DNA of 64,000 bases from JAENVT01 sp039931555 (lineage in GTDB: Bacteria > Actinomycetota > Acidimicrobiia > Acidimicrobiales > Ilumatobacteraceae), in contig JBDTRP010000154.1 of the NCBI GenBank assembly GCA_039931555.1, positions 62,001 to 126,000 of the forward strand, read 5' to 3'. The notes beneath the pieces are model-generated. The model worked only from the letters and a program-made list of their open reading frames with translations. It did not search any database and had not been told where the DNA came from. The translations under genes were made by a program, and so were the position numbers. This document shows, in pieces, positions 52,486-60,753 of this stretch; within the stretch, counting starts at the first letter, position 1; each line of letters begins with the position of its first letter.

Positions 52486-53821
52486 CCGACTGGTTGAAGG
52501 CCATCCATTCGCCTTTGGCCATCGTGAGGATGTGGTGGTGCACTTCGTCGCCGAAGCACTCCTTGGCGATCGACGAGCCCTCCCACAGTGCGATGGCGTC
52601 GGGCAGGTTCCACGGGATGCGGCCGATGTCGGTGGCCTCGTAGCCATTGCCGACGTACGGCTCGCCCAGCGGCATCTTGTTGCGGATCCCGTACAGGCCA
52701 CCAGCGATCTGCCCGGCGAAGGCGAAGTAGCTGTTGGCATCGCTGCCGGGGATGCGGCACTCGACGCGACATCCCTTGCCGTGGCCGACCTTGCGGAACC
52801 CGAGGGTGCGGTTGTCGACCCCCCAGCCGATCCCGGTCGGTGCCCACGAGCCTGGCTGGAACCGCTTGTAGCTGTTGACGGTGGGCGCCCACAGCAAGCT
52901 GAACTCCTGCGCCGTGGCGATCAGACCGGCGACGTAGTGCTGGAACGTCTCGCTCATGCCGTGCGGGCCGTGATGGTCGTCGAACATGGCCTTCTTGCCA
53001 TCGGGCGACCACAAGCTCGAGTGGATGTGGCACGACGAACCGGTGTCGTTGAAGTCGTACTTGGCCATGAAGCTGACCGAGCGACCGTTGAGGTGGGCGA
53101 TCTCTTTCGCCGCGGTCTTGTACACGCTGTTGCGGTCGGCCATCTCGACCGCCGTGGTGTAATCGAGGTTCATCTCGTGCTGGCCGCGACCGGCCTCGCC
53201 CTTGGAGAACTCCACGGGCACGCCGGCGGATTCGAGCCCGCGGCGGATCGCGCCGAGGATGTACTCGTCCTTCGTCGTCTGCAGGATGTGGTAGTCCTCG
53301 AGCCATGGCGAGTGCGGGCGCAAGTCGCGATAGCCCTTGCCGAATGCCTCGTCGTAGGTGTCTTGGAACAAGTAGAACTCGATCTCGCTGGCCACCATGG
53401 GCAAGAAGCCCAAGGCCGCGGCGGCTTCTTCCTGACGACGCAACACCGTGCGCGGCGCCACCTCGACCAGTTTCTCGGTCTCCACGTCGAACAGATCGCA
53501 CATGATCATCGCCGTCTTGTCGACCCAGGGAATGCGACGAACCGTGTTCCAGTCGGCGCGTGCCAGCATGTCGCCATACCCCTGGTCATAGCTGGCGAAC
53601 CGGTAGCCCGGAACCGGGTTGTTGTCCATGTCGCAGGCGATCAGGTAGTCACAGTTCTCGGTGCCGGCATCGGCAACCGACTCGAGGAAGAACCGCCCCG
53701 TCGTCCGCTTCCCGGTCAGGCGCCCCTGGAGGTCGGGGAACACCATCAGCACCGTGTCGATCTCACCACCACGGATCTCGCGCTCCAACTGGTCACGGCT
53801 CACTTCGGTTCGTCCGGTCAT
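52445..53821 (-). CDS. Glutamine synthetase-family ligase, probably gamma-glutamyl-amine type
   Basis: 458 residues with the GS catalytic core: SEIEFYLF, GEAGRGQHEMNLDY, DTGSSCHIHSSLW and CRVECRIPGSDANSYFAFA carry the metal and ammonia/ATP-binding residues. The length and the N-terminus resemble GlnA3/GlnA4/PuuA-type enzymes that ligate glutamate to amines and polyamines, more than housekeeping GlnA (about 470, with a conserved Tyr adenylylation site that I do not see here). A polyamine role would suit the ureohydrolase at 16057, by inference. TACAGT lies eight bases before the ATG, so it may be leaderless. Confidence 0.87.
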   Translation of the reverse strand: MTGRTEVSRDQLEREIRGGEIDTVLMVFPDLQGRLTGKRTTGRFFLESVADAGTENCDYLIACDMDNNPVPGYRFASYDQGYGDMLARADWNTVRRIPWVDKTAMIMCDLFDVETEKLVEVAPRTVLRRQEEAAAALGFLPMVASEIEFYLFQDTYDEAFGKGYRDLRPHSPWLEDYHILQTTKDEYILGAIRRGLESAGVPVEFSKGEAGRGQHEMNLDYTTAVEMADRNSVYKTAAKEIAHLNGRSVSFMAKYDFNDTGSSCHIHSSLWSPDGKKAMFDDHHGPHGMSETFQHYVAGLIATAQEFSLLWAPTVNSYKRFQPGSWAPTGIGWGVDNRTLGFRKVGHGKGCRVECRIPGSDANSYFAFAGQIAGGLYGIRNKMPLGEPYVGNGYEATDIGRIPWNLPDAIALWEGSSIAKECFGDEVHHHILTMAKGEWMAFNQSVTDWELRRYWERI

Positions 53822-53829
53822 GGCGCTGC

Positions 53830-53835
53830 ACTGTA
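53830..53835 (-). promoter_or_regulatory. -10 box of the glutamine-synthetase-like gene
   Basis: Minus-strand TACAGT, eight bases, ATG at 53821. It lies two bases from the -10 box of the divergent ThDP gene. Confidence 0.45.
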
Positions 53836-53837
53836 GT

Positions 53838-53843
53838 TACGAT
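53838..53843 (+). promoter_or_regulatory. -10 box of the ThDP enzyme gene
   Basis: TACGAT, six bases, ATG at 53850. Both promoters are packed into the 28-bp gap between the two genes. Confidence 0.5.
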
Positions 53844-53849
53844 CACACG

Positions 53850-55469
53850 ATGCCCCGAGACGGAGACCGATCGATCGCCCGACACATCCTCGACGGCATG
53901 AAGGCGACGGGCATCCAACAGCTGTTCTGCCTCCCCGGAGTGCAGAACGATCCGTTCTTCGATGCCGTCGTCGATACCCGCGAGTGGTTGGAGGTGATCG
54001 TCACCCGTCACGAGCAAGGCTGCGCCTACATGGCGATGGGCGCGGCGCAGGCGACCGGGCGGCCAACGGCGATGTGTGTCGTACCAGGCCCTGGCTTGCT
54101 GAACGCCGCGGCCGGATTGTCGAGCGCGTGCGGAGGCGGTGCACGCGTGCTGGCCATCGTCGGCCAGATCCACTCTCCCATGCTCGGCAAGGGGTTCCGG
54201 GTGTTGCACGAGCTCGACGACCAGCCGGCGGTGCTCCGCCAGGTGACCAAACACGCGGCGATCATCCGCGACGCCGTCACGGCAGCCACGCAGATCCAGC
54301 AGGCGTTTCACGAGCTCGTCTCGGGCACACCACGACCGGTTGCCATCGAGGTGCCGGCCGATCTGTGGGCCAAGCCGGCGCCGGGCGCAGTAACCCGTGG
54401 CGTGCGCACGATGCCGACGATCGACATGGCCGCCGTCGATGCCGCCGTCGCCAAGCTGCGCGCTGCGACCAACCCGCTGATCTGGGTCGGCACCGGGGCA
54501 CAGGATGCATCACCCGCCGTGCGCCGGCTCGCTGACCTGTTGCAGTCACCCGTGTCGACGCGACGCATGGGCCATGGGGTGATGGACGAAACCGATGCCC
54601 TGTTCGCACCGATGGGCCTCGCCCATCGCATGTGGGCCGACGTCGATCTCGTCTTGGGCATCGGCTCGCGCATCGAGTTCCCGCTGTTGCAGTGGGGAAC
54701 GAACGGGTTGGACCTGATCCAGATCAACACCGACGCCGACGAGCTCGACCGCCACAGCATCGGTGCCCTGGGCATCCATGGCGATGCGGCAGAGGTCGTG
54801 CCCTTGCTACTCGATCGCCTCGCCGACCTGCACCGCCCCGACCGACGCCAGGCCCTCGGCGCGCAGCGGGCGGCGTTCTACAACGACATCGCTCACCTCG
54901 AACCGCAGCTCTCGTATCTCGCCGCGATCAACGATGCCTTGCCCGCCGACGCGATCCTGGTCGAAGACGCGACGCAGATGACGTTTGTCGCCCATTTCGC
55001 TTACCAGTTCCGGCATCCGCGGACGTACCTGTCGACCGGGTTCGCCGGCACGCTCGGCGCTGGTGTCGCCGCCGGCATCGGGGCGAAAGCCGGCGCGCCC
55101 GACCGAGTGGTGGTGACGATCAGTGGCGACGGTGGCTTCTTGTTCACGGCGACCGAACTGGCCAGCGCGGTGCAGCATCACATCCGGGCGATCACAGTCG
55201 TGTTCAACGACAACGCCTACGGCAACGTACGCCGCATCCAGCAGGAGCGCTTCGGGGTCGAGCGAACGATCGCCTCGACGCTGGTCAACCCCGACATCGT
55301 CGCCTTCGCCGAGAGCTTCGGATGTCTCGGGCTGCGCGCCCACGATCCACACGAGCTCGGCGATGCACTGCGCACGGCCATGGCCCACGACGGACCGGCG
55401 GTGATCGAGGTGCCGGTCGGCGAGGTGTCCTCACCGTGGCCGTTCATCGTGATGCCCCGCGTGCGCTAA
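53850..55469 (+). CDS. Thiamine-diphosphate enzyme of the acetolactate synthase family
   Basis: 539 residues. The Pyr domain has VTRHEQGCAYMAMGAAQATG (catalytic Glu), the middle domain is Rossmann-like, and the PP domain has ISGDGGFLFTATELASAVQ and VVFNDNAYGN (the GDG...NN motif). This covers acetolactate synthase, oxalyl-CoA decarboxylase and related carboligases; the substrate is not clear and no regulatory subunit (IlvN) is near. It is divergent from the glutamine-synthetase-like gene with only 28 bp between starts, so joint regulation is likely. Its 3' end overlaps the convergent ATPase gene by four bases. Confidence 0.9.
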   Translation: MPRDGDRSIARHILDGMKATGIQQLFCLPGVQNDPFFDAVVDTREWLEVIVTRHEQGCAYMAMGAAQATGRPTAMCVVPGPGLLNAAAGLSSACGGGARVLAIVGQIHSPMLGKGFRVLHELDDQPAVLRQVTKHAAIIRDAVTAATQIQQAFHELVSGTPRPVAIEVPADLWAKPAPGAVTRGVRTMPTIDMAAVDAAVAKLRAATNPLIWVGTGAQDASPAVRRLADLLQSPVSTRRMGHGVMDETDALFAPMGLAHRMWADVDLVLGIGSRIEFPLLQWGTNGLDLIQINTDADELDRHSIGALGIHGDAAEVVPLLLDRLADLHRPDRRQALGAQRAAFYNDIAHLEPQLSYLAAINDALPADAILVEDATQMTFVAHFAYQFRHPRTYLSTGFAGTLGAGVAAGIGAKAGAPDRVVVTISGDGGFLFTATELASAVQHHIRAITVVFNDNAYGNVRRIQQERFGVERTIASTLVNPDIVAFAESFGCLGLRAHDPHELGDALRTAMAHDGPAVIEVPVGEVSSPWPFIVMPRVR

Positions 55470-57691
55470 CCGACGGGTTCGTGCACATCGTCGGCGAGCG
55501 AGAGGAAGCTCTCGTCCTCCTGACCGAAGTGCAGCTCGAGAAGTGCATACAAGCCGTAGAGGAGCCGCTGCAGCTCCTGCACGTCCGTTCCCGCCGGTGG
55601 GCCGGCGCCGACGCGGTCGACGACAATGCCGAGCTGTGATGTGAGCTTGGCGATCTCCGCGTGCGCCCGGCTCATGGTGCCTGTTGGATCGCTTCCGCCG
55701 AGCACGCCGGCGATGACCGGGTAGAGCAAACGGTCCTCCTCGGCTTCGTGAGGAGCAATCTCGTCGACCAGGAGCCGATAGGCGATGTGTACTGCATCCA
55801 TCGCCTCCGCGTCGCCGCTCACTCCGAGACGAGCCGCGGCAGCGCTCAACAGGGCCACGTCGGGACGCAGTGCTCGATGCTCCAGCGCGAACCGTTGCGC
55901 CATCGCCATTCCCGAGTCGTCGAGGCCGAGTTCCTCGCGACCCGCGCCAAGAGCGCGGAGCGCGTTGAGGATCACGGCGACGTCGATGACCTCTTGCAGC
56001 AACGCGCCCGACGTCGGTGGGAGCCAGCCGAATGCTGCGGCGCCCATCGCCAGGAGCGACAGGATCATCCCCGCCATCACACTCTGCAACGCGATGGAGC
56101 GCGCCCGCCGAGCGATCAGATGCGCCTCACCGAGTCGATCGAGACGGTCGACTGTCAACACGACATCCGCGGTCTCCGACGACGCCGTCGAGCCGCGAGC
56201 GCCAATCGCAACGCCAACCGTGGCCGCGGCCAGCGCCGGAGCGTCGTTGATCCCGTCACCGACCATGATCGTCGACCCGCGAGCGGTCTCGCGGCGCACG
56301 ACCTCGACCTTGTCGGCCGGAGACTGCTGCGCCGCGATGTCGTCGACGCCCAGCATCGCTCCGACCGATGCCGCAACCTCGGCGCGGTCGCCAGTCACCA
56401 TCACCACACGGCGAATCCCGCGACGGCGCAGGTTTCGAATGGTCCGGATTGCATCGGGTCGGATCGGATCGCTGAGGATCAGCGCACCTGCCGGCGAACC
56501 ATCGATGCTGACGAAGACACACACGGCGCCCTCGAACTCAGCGAGAGATCGGGCCCGAACGACCCACGCTTCATCGCCGGTGACGCCCGCCCACGCACCA
56601 TTGCCGACGTGCACTTGCCGCCCCGACACCAACCCGCCCGCGCCTGCGCCTGGCTGCTCGGATGCGTCGGTCGGCACGACCAGCTCGAGACCTCGCTGGT
56701 GTGCGCCCCGAACGATCGCCGTGGCCAGGACATGTGGCGAGATCTGATCGAGGGAGGCGGCGAATCGAAGTACCTCGGTCGCGTCGAAATCGTCGGTCGT
56801 CACGATCTCGGCGATCGTCGGGCGGCCAGCGGTGAGCGTGCCGGTCTTGTCGAACAACAACACGTCGGCCACTGCAAGTGCCTCGAGCGCGCCGCCACCC
56901 TTCACGACCACGCCTCGACGAGCACATCGCGAGAGTCCGGCCACGATCGCAACGGGTGCGGCGAGGATCAGCGGGCACGGAGTTGCGACGACCAGCACGG
57001 CGACTGCTCGCACGGCATCGCCCGAGATCAGCCACGCCAGACCGGCTGTCGCGAAGGATCCGAAGAGAAACGCCAAGGCGTATCGGTCAGCAAGCCGAAC
57101 GAACGGCGATGTCGACGCTGAAGCCTGTTCGACCAGCCGGACGATCCCGGCAAACGTGGAGTCGGCAACGTTTGTGATCGCGACGATGTCGAACGGCCCG
57201 CCAGCGTTCACCGCGCCACTTCTGACGATGTCATCGGCATCGCGCTGTACCGGCAACGATTCACCGGTCAAGGCGCTCTCGTCGATCACAGCAGATGCTC
57301 CACGAACGGTCCCGTCGACGGGCACGACCTCACCAGGCTGCACCAGCAAGACGTCGCCGACAGCGACAGCGTCGAGTGGGCAATTGATCAACTGTTGCCG
57401 CTCGTACCGATGGGCGATCCGTGGACCGTGTTCGAGTAGCGCCCGCAGATCACGCTCGGCACGGCCGGCAGCCCAGTGCTCGAGCGCTCGCCCGGTCGTG
57501 AGCATGACGGTGATGATCGCGCCGGCGAGATGCTCGCCGACAAGGAGTGTTCCGACGAGCGCGGCGAGGGCGATCAGATCGACGCCCACGCGGCGATGCA
57601 ACATGGCTTGGAGCACCCAGACCGACGCGAGAACGATCCCGATCAGCGTTGCCGCAATCAGGACGCCCGAGACGAAAGAGAATCCGCTCAT
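55466..57691 (-). CDS. P1B-type metal ATPase with C-terminal hemerythrin-like domain
   Basis: 741 residues. The ATPase part has transmembrane helices, GEVVPVDG, the ion-site motif TPCPL in helix 6 (not the CPC of copper/zinc pumps), phosphorylation site FDKTGTLTAG, and VGDGINDAPAL. No N-terminal metal-binding domain is present. From about residue 600 the protein continues into a helical domain with His/Glu pairs spaced as in hemerythrin: FALEHRALRPD, APHEAEEDRLLYP, MSRAHAEIAKL and LELHFGQEDE. This would bind a di-iron site and sense oxygen or iron. The transported ion is unknown. Confidence 0.92.
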   Translation of the reverse strand: MSGFSFVSGVLIAATLIGIVLASVWVLQAMLHRRVGVDLIALAALVGTLLVGEHLAGAIITVMLTTGRALEHWAAGRAERDLRALLEHGPRIAHRYERQQLINCPLDAVAVGDVLLVQPGEVVPVDGTVRGASAVIDESALTGESLPVQRDADDIVRSGAVNAGGPFDIVAITNVADSTFAGIVRLVEQASASTSPFVRLADRYALAFLFGSFATAGLAWLISGDAVRAVAVLVVATPCPLILAAPVAIVAGLSRCARRGVVVKGGGALEALAVADVLLFDKTGTLTAGRPTIAEIVTTDDFDATEVLRFAASLDQISPHVLATAIVRGAHQRGLELVVPTDASEQPGAGAGGLVSGRQVHVGNGAWAGVTGDEAWVVRARSLAEFEGAVCVFVSIDGSPAGALILSDPIRPDAIRTIRNLRRRGIRRVVMVTGDRAEVAASVGAMLGVDDIAAQQSPADKVEVVRRETARGSTIMVGDGINDAPALAAATVGVAIGARGSTASSETADVVLTVDRLDRLGEAHLIARRARSIALQSVMAGMILSLLAMGAAAFGWLPPTSGALLQEVIDVAVILNALRALGAGREELGLDDSGMAMAQRFALEHRALRPDVALLSAAAARLGVSGDAEAMDAVHIAYRLLVDEIAPHEAEEDRLLYPVIAGVLGGSDPTGTMSRAHAEIAKLTSQLGIVVDRVGAGPPAGTDVQELQRLLYGLYALLELHFGQEDESFLSLADDVHEPVG

Positions 57692-57753
57692 GTATCAACT
57701 CTGCCGAGTGGCCAGGCCTGTCACCAGGGTCGAACGACCATTTCGGAGTCGGA

Positions 57754-58275
57754 TCAGGCCTTCTTCTTGACTTCCTTCGGTGGCTTCAGCACACCCTTGG
57801 CCAAGGCCTCGTCGAGGTACTTCTCGGCATCCTCGGCGCTGACCCGCAGGGCCGGCGCGATCTCACTGATGAGGTTGATGCGCGCACGGTCGTACATGGT
57901 GCGCTCGGCGGCCGACAATGAAGCGTCGCGGTTGCGCGCCGCGAGGTTTCGAACGACCTCGGCAACCTGGTACACGTCGCCGCTCTTCAGCTTCTCCTGG
58001 TGGTTCTTGAACCGGCGGCTCCAGTTGGAAGGCACGCGGGGGTCGGGTTTCGACAGCACCGAGACCAGGTCCTCGAGCTCGTCGGCGTTGACCGGCGGGC
58101 GCACGCCCACCTCATCGGTTTTCAGCGTCGGCACCGACAGGGTCATCTCGTTGATGACGGTGCGCAGGATCAAGTACTCCTGCGTCGAACCGAACGCTTC
58201 CATCTTCTTGGTTCCCTGCACGATGCACGCGCCATGCTGGGGATAAATGACGGTGTCGCCCTTTTTGAACTTCAC
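57754..58275 (-). CDS. carD: CarD-family RNA polymerase-binding transcription regulator
   Basis: 173 residues. VKFKKGDTVIYPQHGACIVQG is the RNA polymerase-interacting Tudor-like domain and the helical C-terminus (NHQEKLKSGDVYQVAEVVRNLAARNRDASLS, AERTMYDRARINLISEIA) binds promoter DNA. CarD stabilises open complexes and is essential in mycobacteria. The GTG at 58275 is the better start (GAGG six bases upstream, and known CarD proteins begin at this position); an ATG at 58287 would add four residues and has no ribosome-binding site. Confidence 0.93.
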   Translation of the reverse strand: MKFKKGDTVIYPQHGACIVQGTKKMEAFGSTQEYLILRTVINEMTLSVPTLKTDEVGVRPPVNADELEDLVSVLSKPDPRVPSNWSRRFKNHQEKLKSGDVYQVAEVVRNLAARNRDASLSAAERTMYDRARINLISEIAPALRVSAEDAEKYLDEALAKGVLKPPKEVKKKA

Positions 58276-58337
58276 ACACGACCTCATGCGGCTCGAACTG
58301 CGGACTTGTTTAGGGTAGGGCCAGATCGCCCGAATCC

Positions 58338-59768
58338 CTACCCGTCGACCTCCTCGTAGAGCTGAAGTCTTGGTGGGACGTGCGGCGACAGCTCGAGGTC
58401 GAACTGCCGCTCCGTGCCGTCGACGTGGCGCAACGTCACCATGCCGCGCATCGGTGTGACCGCTGCTACATCGACCACGTCGAGCCTTCCGTGTGCTGCG
58501 GTCCACGTCTCGGCTTTGCCGGCCCTCCTGGCGAGCGGCTCGTCGAGCGCGACGTTGTCGGCGAACAGGTCGTTCGCGGCGCCGTCGGTCCAATCCGACA
58601 ACAGCACTGCGAGCCGCTCGGCGGCCCCCATCAGCGCCGCGCTCGGGCGAGGCACGACCGCGGGGACCAAGCCATGGCCGTCGAGGATCTCCATCATGCG
58701 ACGGGCCATGACCGACATCGGAACGTAGGTCGCGTTGCCCAAGGCGATCACGCCGATGCCACGACCTGGCAGCCAGCGCATGTTCGACCCGTAGCCGGGC
58801 AGACCGCCGGAGTGGAACGCGAAGTGCCCGAACCGGATGTCATGGGTGACGAACAGTCCGAAGCCGTACCCGCAGCCCTCGATCCGCTCGGGCACGGCCT
58901 CGTCACCTTGACCACTGGCCGGCGTGTACACGGTCGGGAACGATCGCTGGACCTGCTGCATCTCGCGACGCGAGGAGCGGCGAAGTGGCCCATCGTCGAC
59001 ATCGTCGCGGGGTGGAAAAGCATCGTCGAGCCACGTGACCCAACGCGCCAGGTCATTGACGCACGACCACAGCCCACCCATCGGCGCGATCGCCCCGTCA
59101 CCCAGCGGAGGCAGATCAGCGACTCGGTGGTCGTCGACCACGTCGTACGGTCTCGCCCAATCGTCGTGGTGCGGTTGTATCCACGTGGTGCGATCCATCG
59201 CCAACGGCCGCAACAGGTTGTCGGTGATGAACTCCTGCGCCGACCGCCCGGTGACGCGCGGGATCAGCCGTCCCAACATGCCGAACCCGAGGTTCGAGTA
59301 CTCGCCGTGACTCTGTGGCGCCCAGGCGAACGTCGCCCCGCGACGCAACAAAACGTCGAGGCCATCATCGGAGATGTCGACGTGGCGATCGGCCCACACG
59401 TCGTCGGTTGTCAGTCCGCTGGCCATCGACAACAGGTGACGCACCGTGACCGGTGGCGAATCGGCCGTTGGCCCGACGACGGCGGCGAACTCCGGCGCGA
59501 TGTCGGCGACCACATCGTCGAGCCGCAGCAACCCACGATCGCGCAACAGCAGGATCGCCGCTGCCGTGAAGCTCTTCGTCATCGAGGCGATGCGGAACAC
59601 CGTCTGCTCGGTCGGCAAAGCATCCGGCGCCACCGCCTGGGCCCCCGTCAGCACCAGCTCGCCTCCGGCCACCACGCCCCACGAGATCGAGCACTGCCGC
59701 TGCCGCGATCGCAGCGCGACCAACCGCTCGAGGTCGGCCCGAGCGACAGCAAACGAGTCGGGCTTCAT
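58338..59768 (-). CDS. Class C beta-lactamase-fold serine hydrolase
   Basis: 476 residues. The active-site set is SMTK (62-65), the YSN motif in GEYSNLGFGML, and HSGGLPGYGS for the third motif, as in AmpC-like esterases and D-Ala-D-Ala peptidases. There is no signal peptide, so it is likely a cytoplasmic esterase or amidase and not an antibiotic-resistance enzyme. A C-terminal domain of about 100 residues follows the hydrolase core. AAGGA lies before the ATG at 59768. It is followed by a 50-base gap to CarD on the same strand. Confidence 0.9.
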   Translation of the reverse strand: MKPDSFAVARADLERLVALRSRQRQCSISWGVVAGGELVLTGAQAVAPDALPTEQTVFRIASMTKSFTAAAILLLRDRGLLRLDDVVADIAPEFAAVVGPTADSPPVTVRHLLSMASGLTTDDVWADRHVDISDDGLDVLLRRGATFAWAPQSHGEYSNLGFGMLGRLIPRVTGRSAQEFITDNLLRPLAMDRTTWIQPHHDDWARPYDVVDDHRVADLPPLGDGAIAPMGGLWSCVNDLARWVTWLDDAFPPRDDVDDGPLRRSSRREMQQVQRSFPTVYTPASGQGDEAVPERIEGCGYGFGLFVTHDIRFGHFAFHSGGLPGYGSNMRWLPGRGIGVIALGNATYVPMSVMARRMMEILDGHGLVPAVVPRPSAALMGAAERLAVLLSDWTDGAANDLFADNVALDEPLARRAGKAETWTAAHGRLDVVDVAAVTPMRGMVTLRHVDGTERQFDLELSPHVPPRLQLYEEVDG

Positions 59769-59816
59769 GTCGTGATCCTTGATTGCGAGATCCAGCGAAG
59801 GTAGCCGATGCCGCGC

Positions 59817-60110
59817 CTATCGCGTCAGGCGATTGATGACCGTCGGCGTATCCGGTGAACCCGGCGAACCCCACGATTCAGCCGTGGCATCCGGCGGCAT
59901 CCGCGCCAGTGTCCATGTGTGCCCGCCGTCGTCGAGAGTCCGTGGAAGCCGAAGCCGACGACGAGCCATTCACCACCGACCAGGAAGGAACCCCTGAGGC
60001 CGCCGTCGCCGGCGAACACCGATGCCATCGACGCGCTCGCTCACGTCCAGACGGCCCGGGCGGCGCTCGGCACCCACCCGTATCTGCAGCACGGCTCGTC
60101 TCCTGAGTCG
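59817..60110 (-). pseudogene. Possible frameshifted remnant of a beta-propeller protein
   Basis: Three adjacent minus-strand frames each give a protein-like piece: RYGWVPSAARAVWT (ends at a stop), then VFAGDGGLRGSFLVGGEWLV, then LDDGGHTWTLARMPPDATA ending at a stop at 59817. LDDGGHTWT matches the Asp-box (BNR) repeat of sialidase-like propellers. The frame shifts suggest decay. Evidence is thin, since short pieces can look like this by chance. Confidence 0.3.
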
Positions 60111-60419
60111 GCTTAGAATGCAGCAGTGGCCAACCTGGCGGTCAGCAGCGACACCGGTTGAGTTCGTCGGAATCGACGGGTTCAAGAAGGCCAGGAAGTA
60201 GACCCGGGTCGCTCGCCACACACGCCGAACTGCCGCGCTCGTTGTTCTGCGTTCTGATCGTGCTTGCATTGGTGCACCGGAGCGACTGGGCATTCGGCGC
60301 TGCGTGGAAGATCTGGGCTGGTGATGTCGCGCAGCGATGACTACGGACCTCGACCAACGCCAGCAGCCAGGTCAGTGCTGCTGACCGGGCAGCATCGACC
60401 AGCGCGACAGTCTCTACCT

Positions 60420-60468
60420 GTTTGTGTGTCGCCAAGTGAGGGCCGAAGACACTTGGCGACACACAAAC
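60420..60468. repeat. Large perfect hairpin in a gene-free stretch
   Basis: Arms 60420-60438 and 60450-60468 (GTTTGTGTGTCGCCAAGTG and its exact complement) are 19 bp each around an 11-base loop. They are less GC-rich than the host average. It lies in the gene-free 633 bp from 60121 to 60753, about 285 bases before the cyclase gene. It could be a terminator of an unseen transcript, an insertion footprint or a regulatory structure. I see nothing else in that region. Confidence 0.7.
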
Positions 60469-60753
60469 CGAGCAGAGGTCGAGGCTCGGCGGCAACTTGA
60501 GCAGTCCGCAACCTTCGGCAACTCGATCGCACACATGCACCCACACAAGTGGAGGGGCACGCACGTTCGACTGGGATGCCAGGGGAATCTTCTTCACCAT
60601 GGTCGGATGGGCGCGCTGGGCTACATTCAGACCTCACCGCACCGACGCGGACCGACCCCCAGGGGCGCAGCGATGGAAAGCGCTTCAACACCACCACGCC
60701 ATGCTCAGCACCGCCATCCACGGCGGAGCGCGGTCCGCCCGAGCACGCGCACC

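Noticed and set aside
57754..58593. A longer CarD protein extended upstream of 58287
   Set aside because: The extra residues are Arg-rich low-complexity translation of the neighbouring gene's 3' region, and no family member has such an extension.
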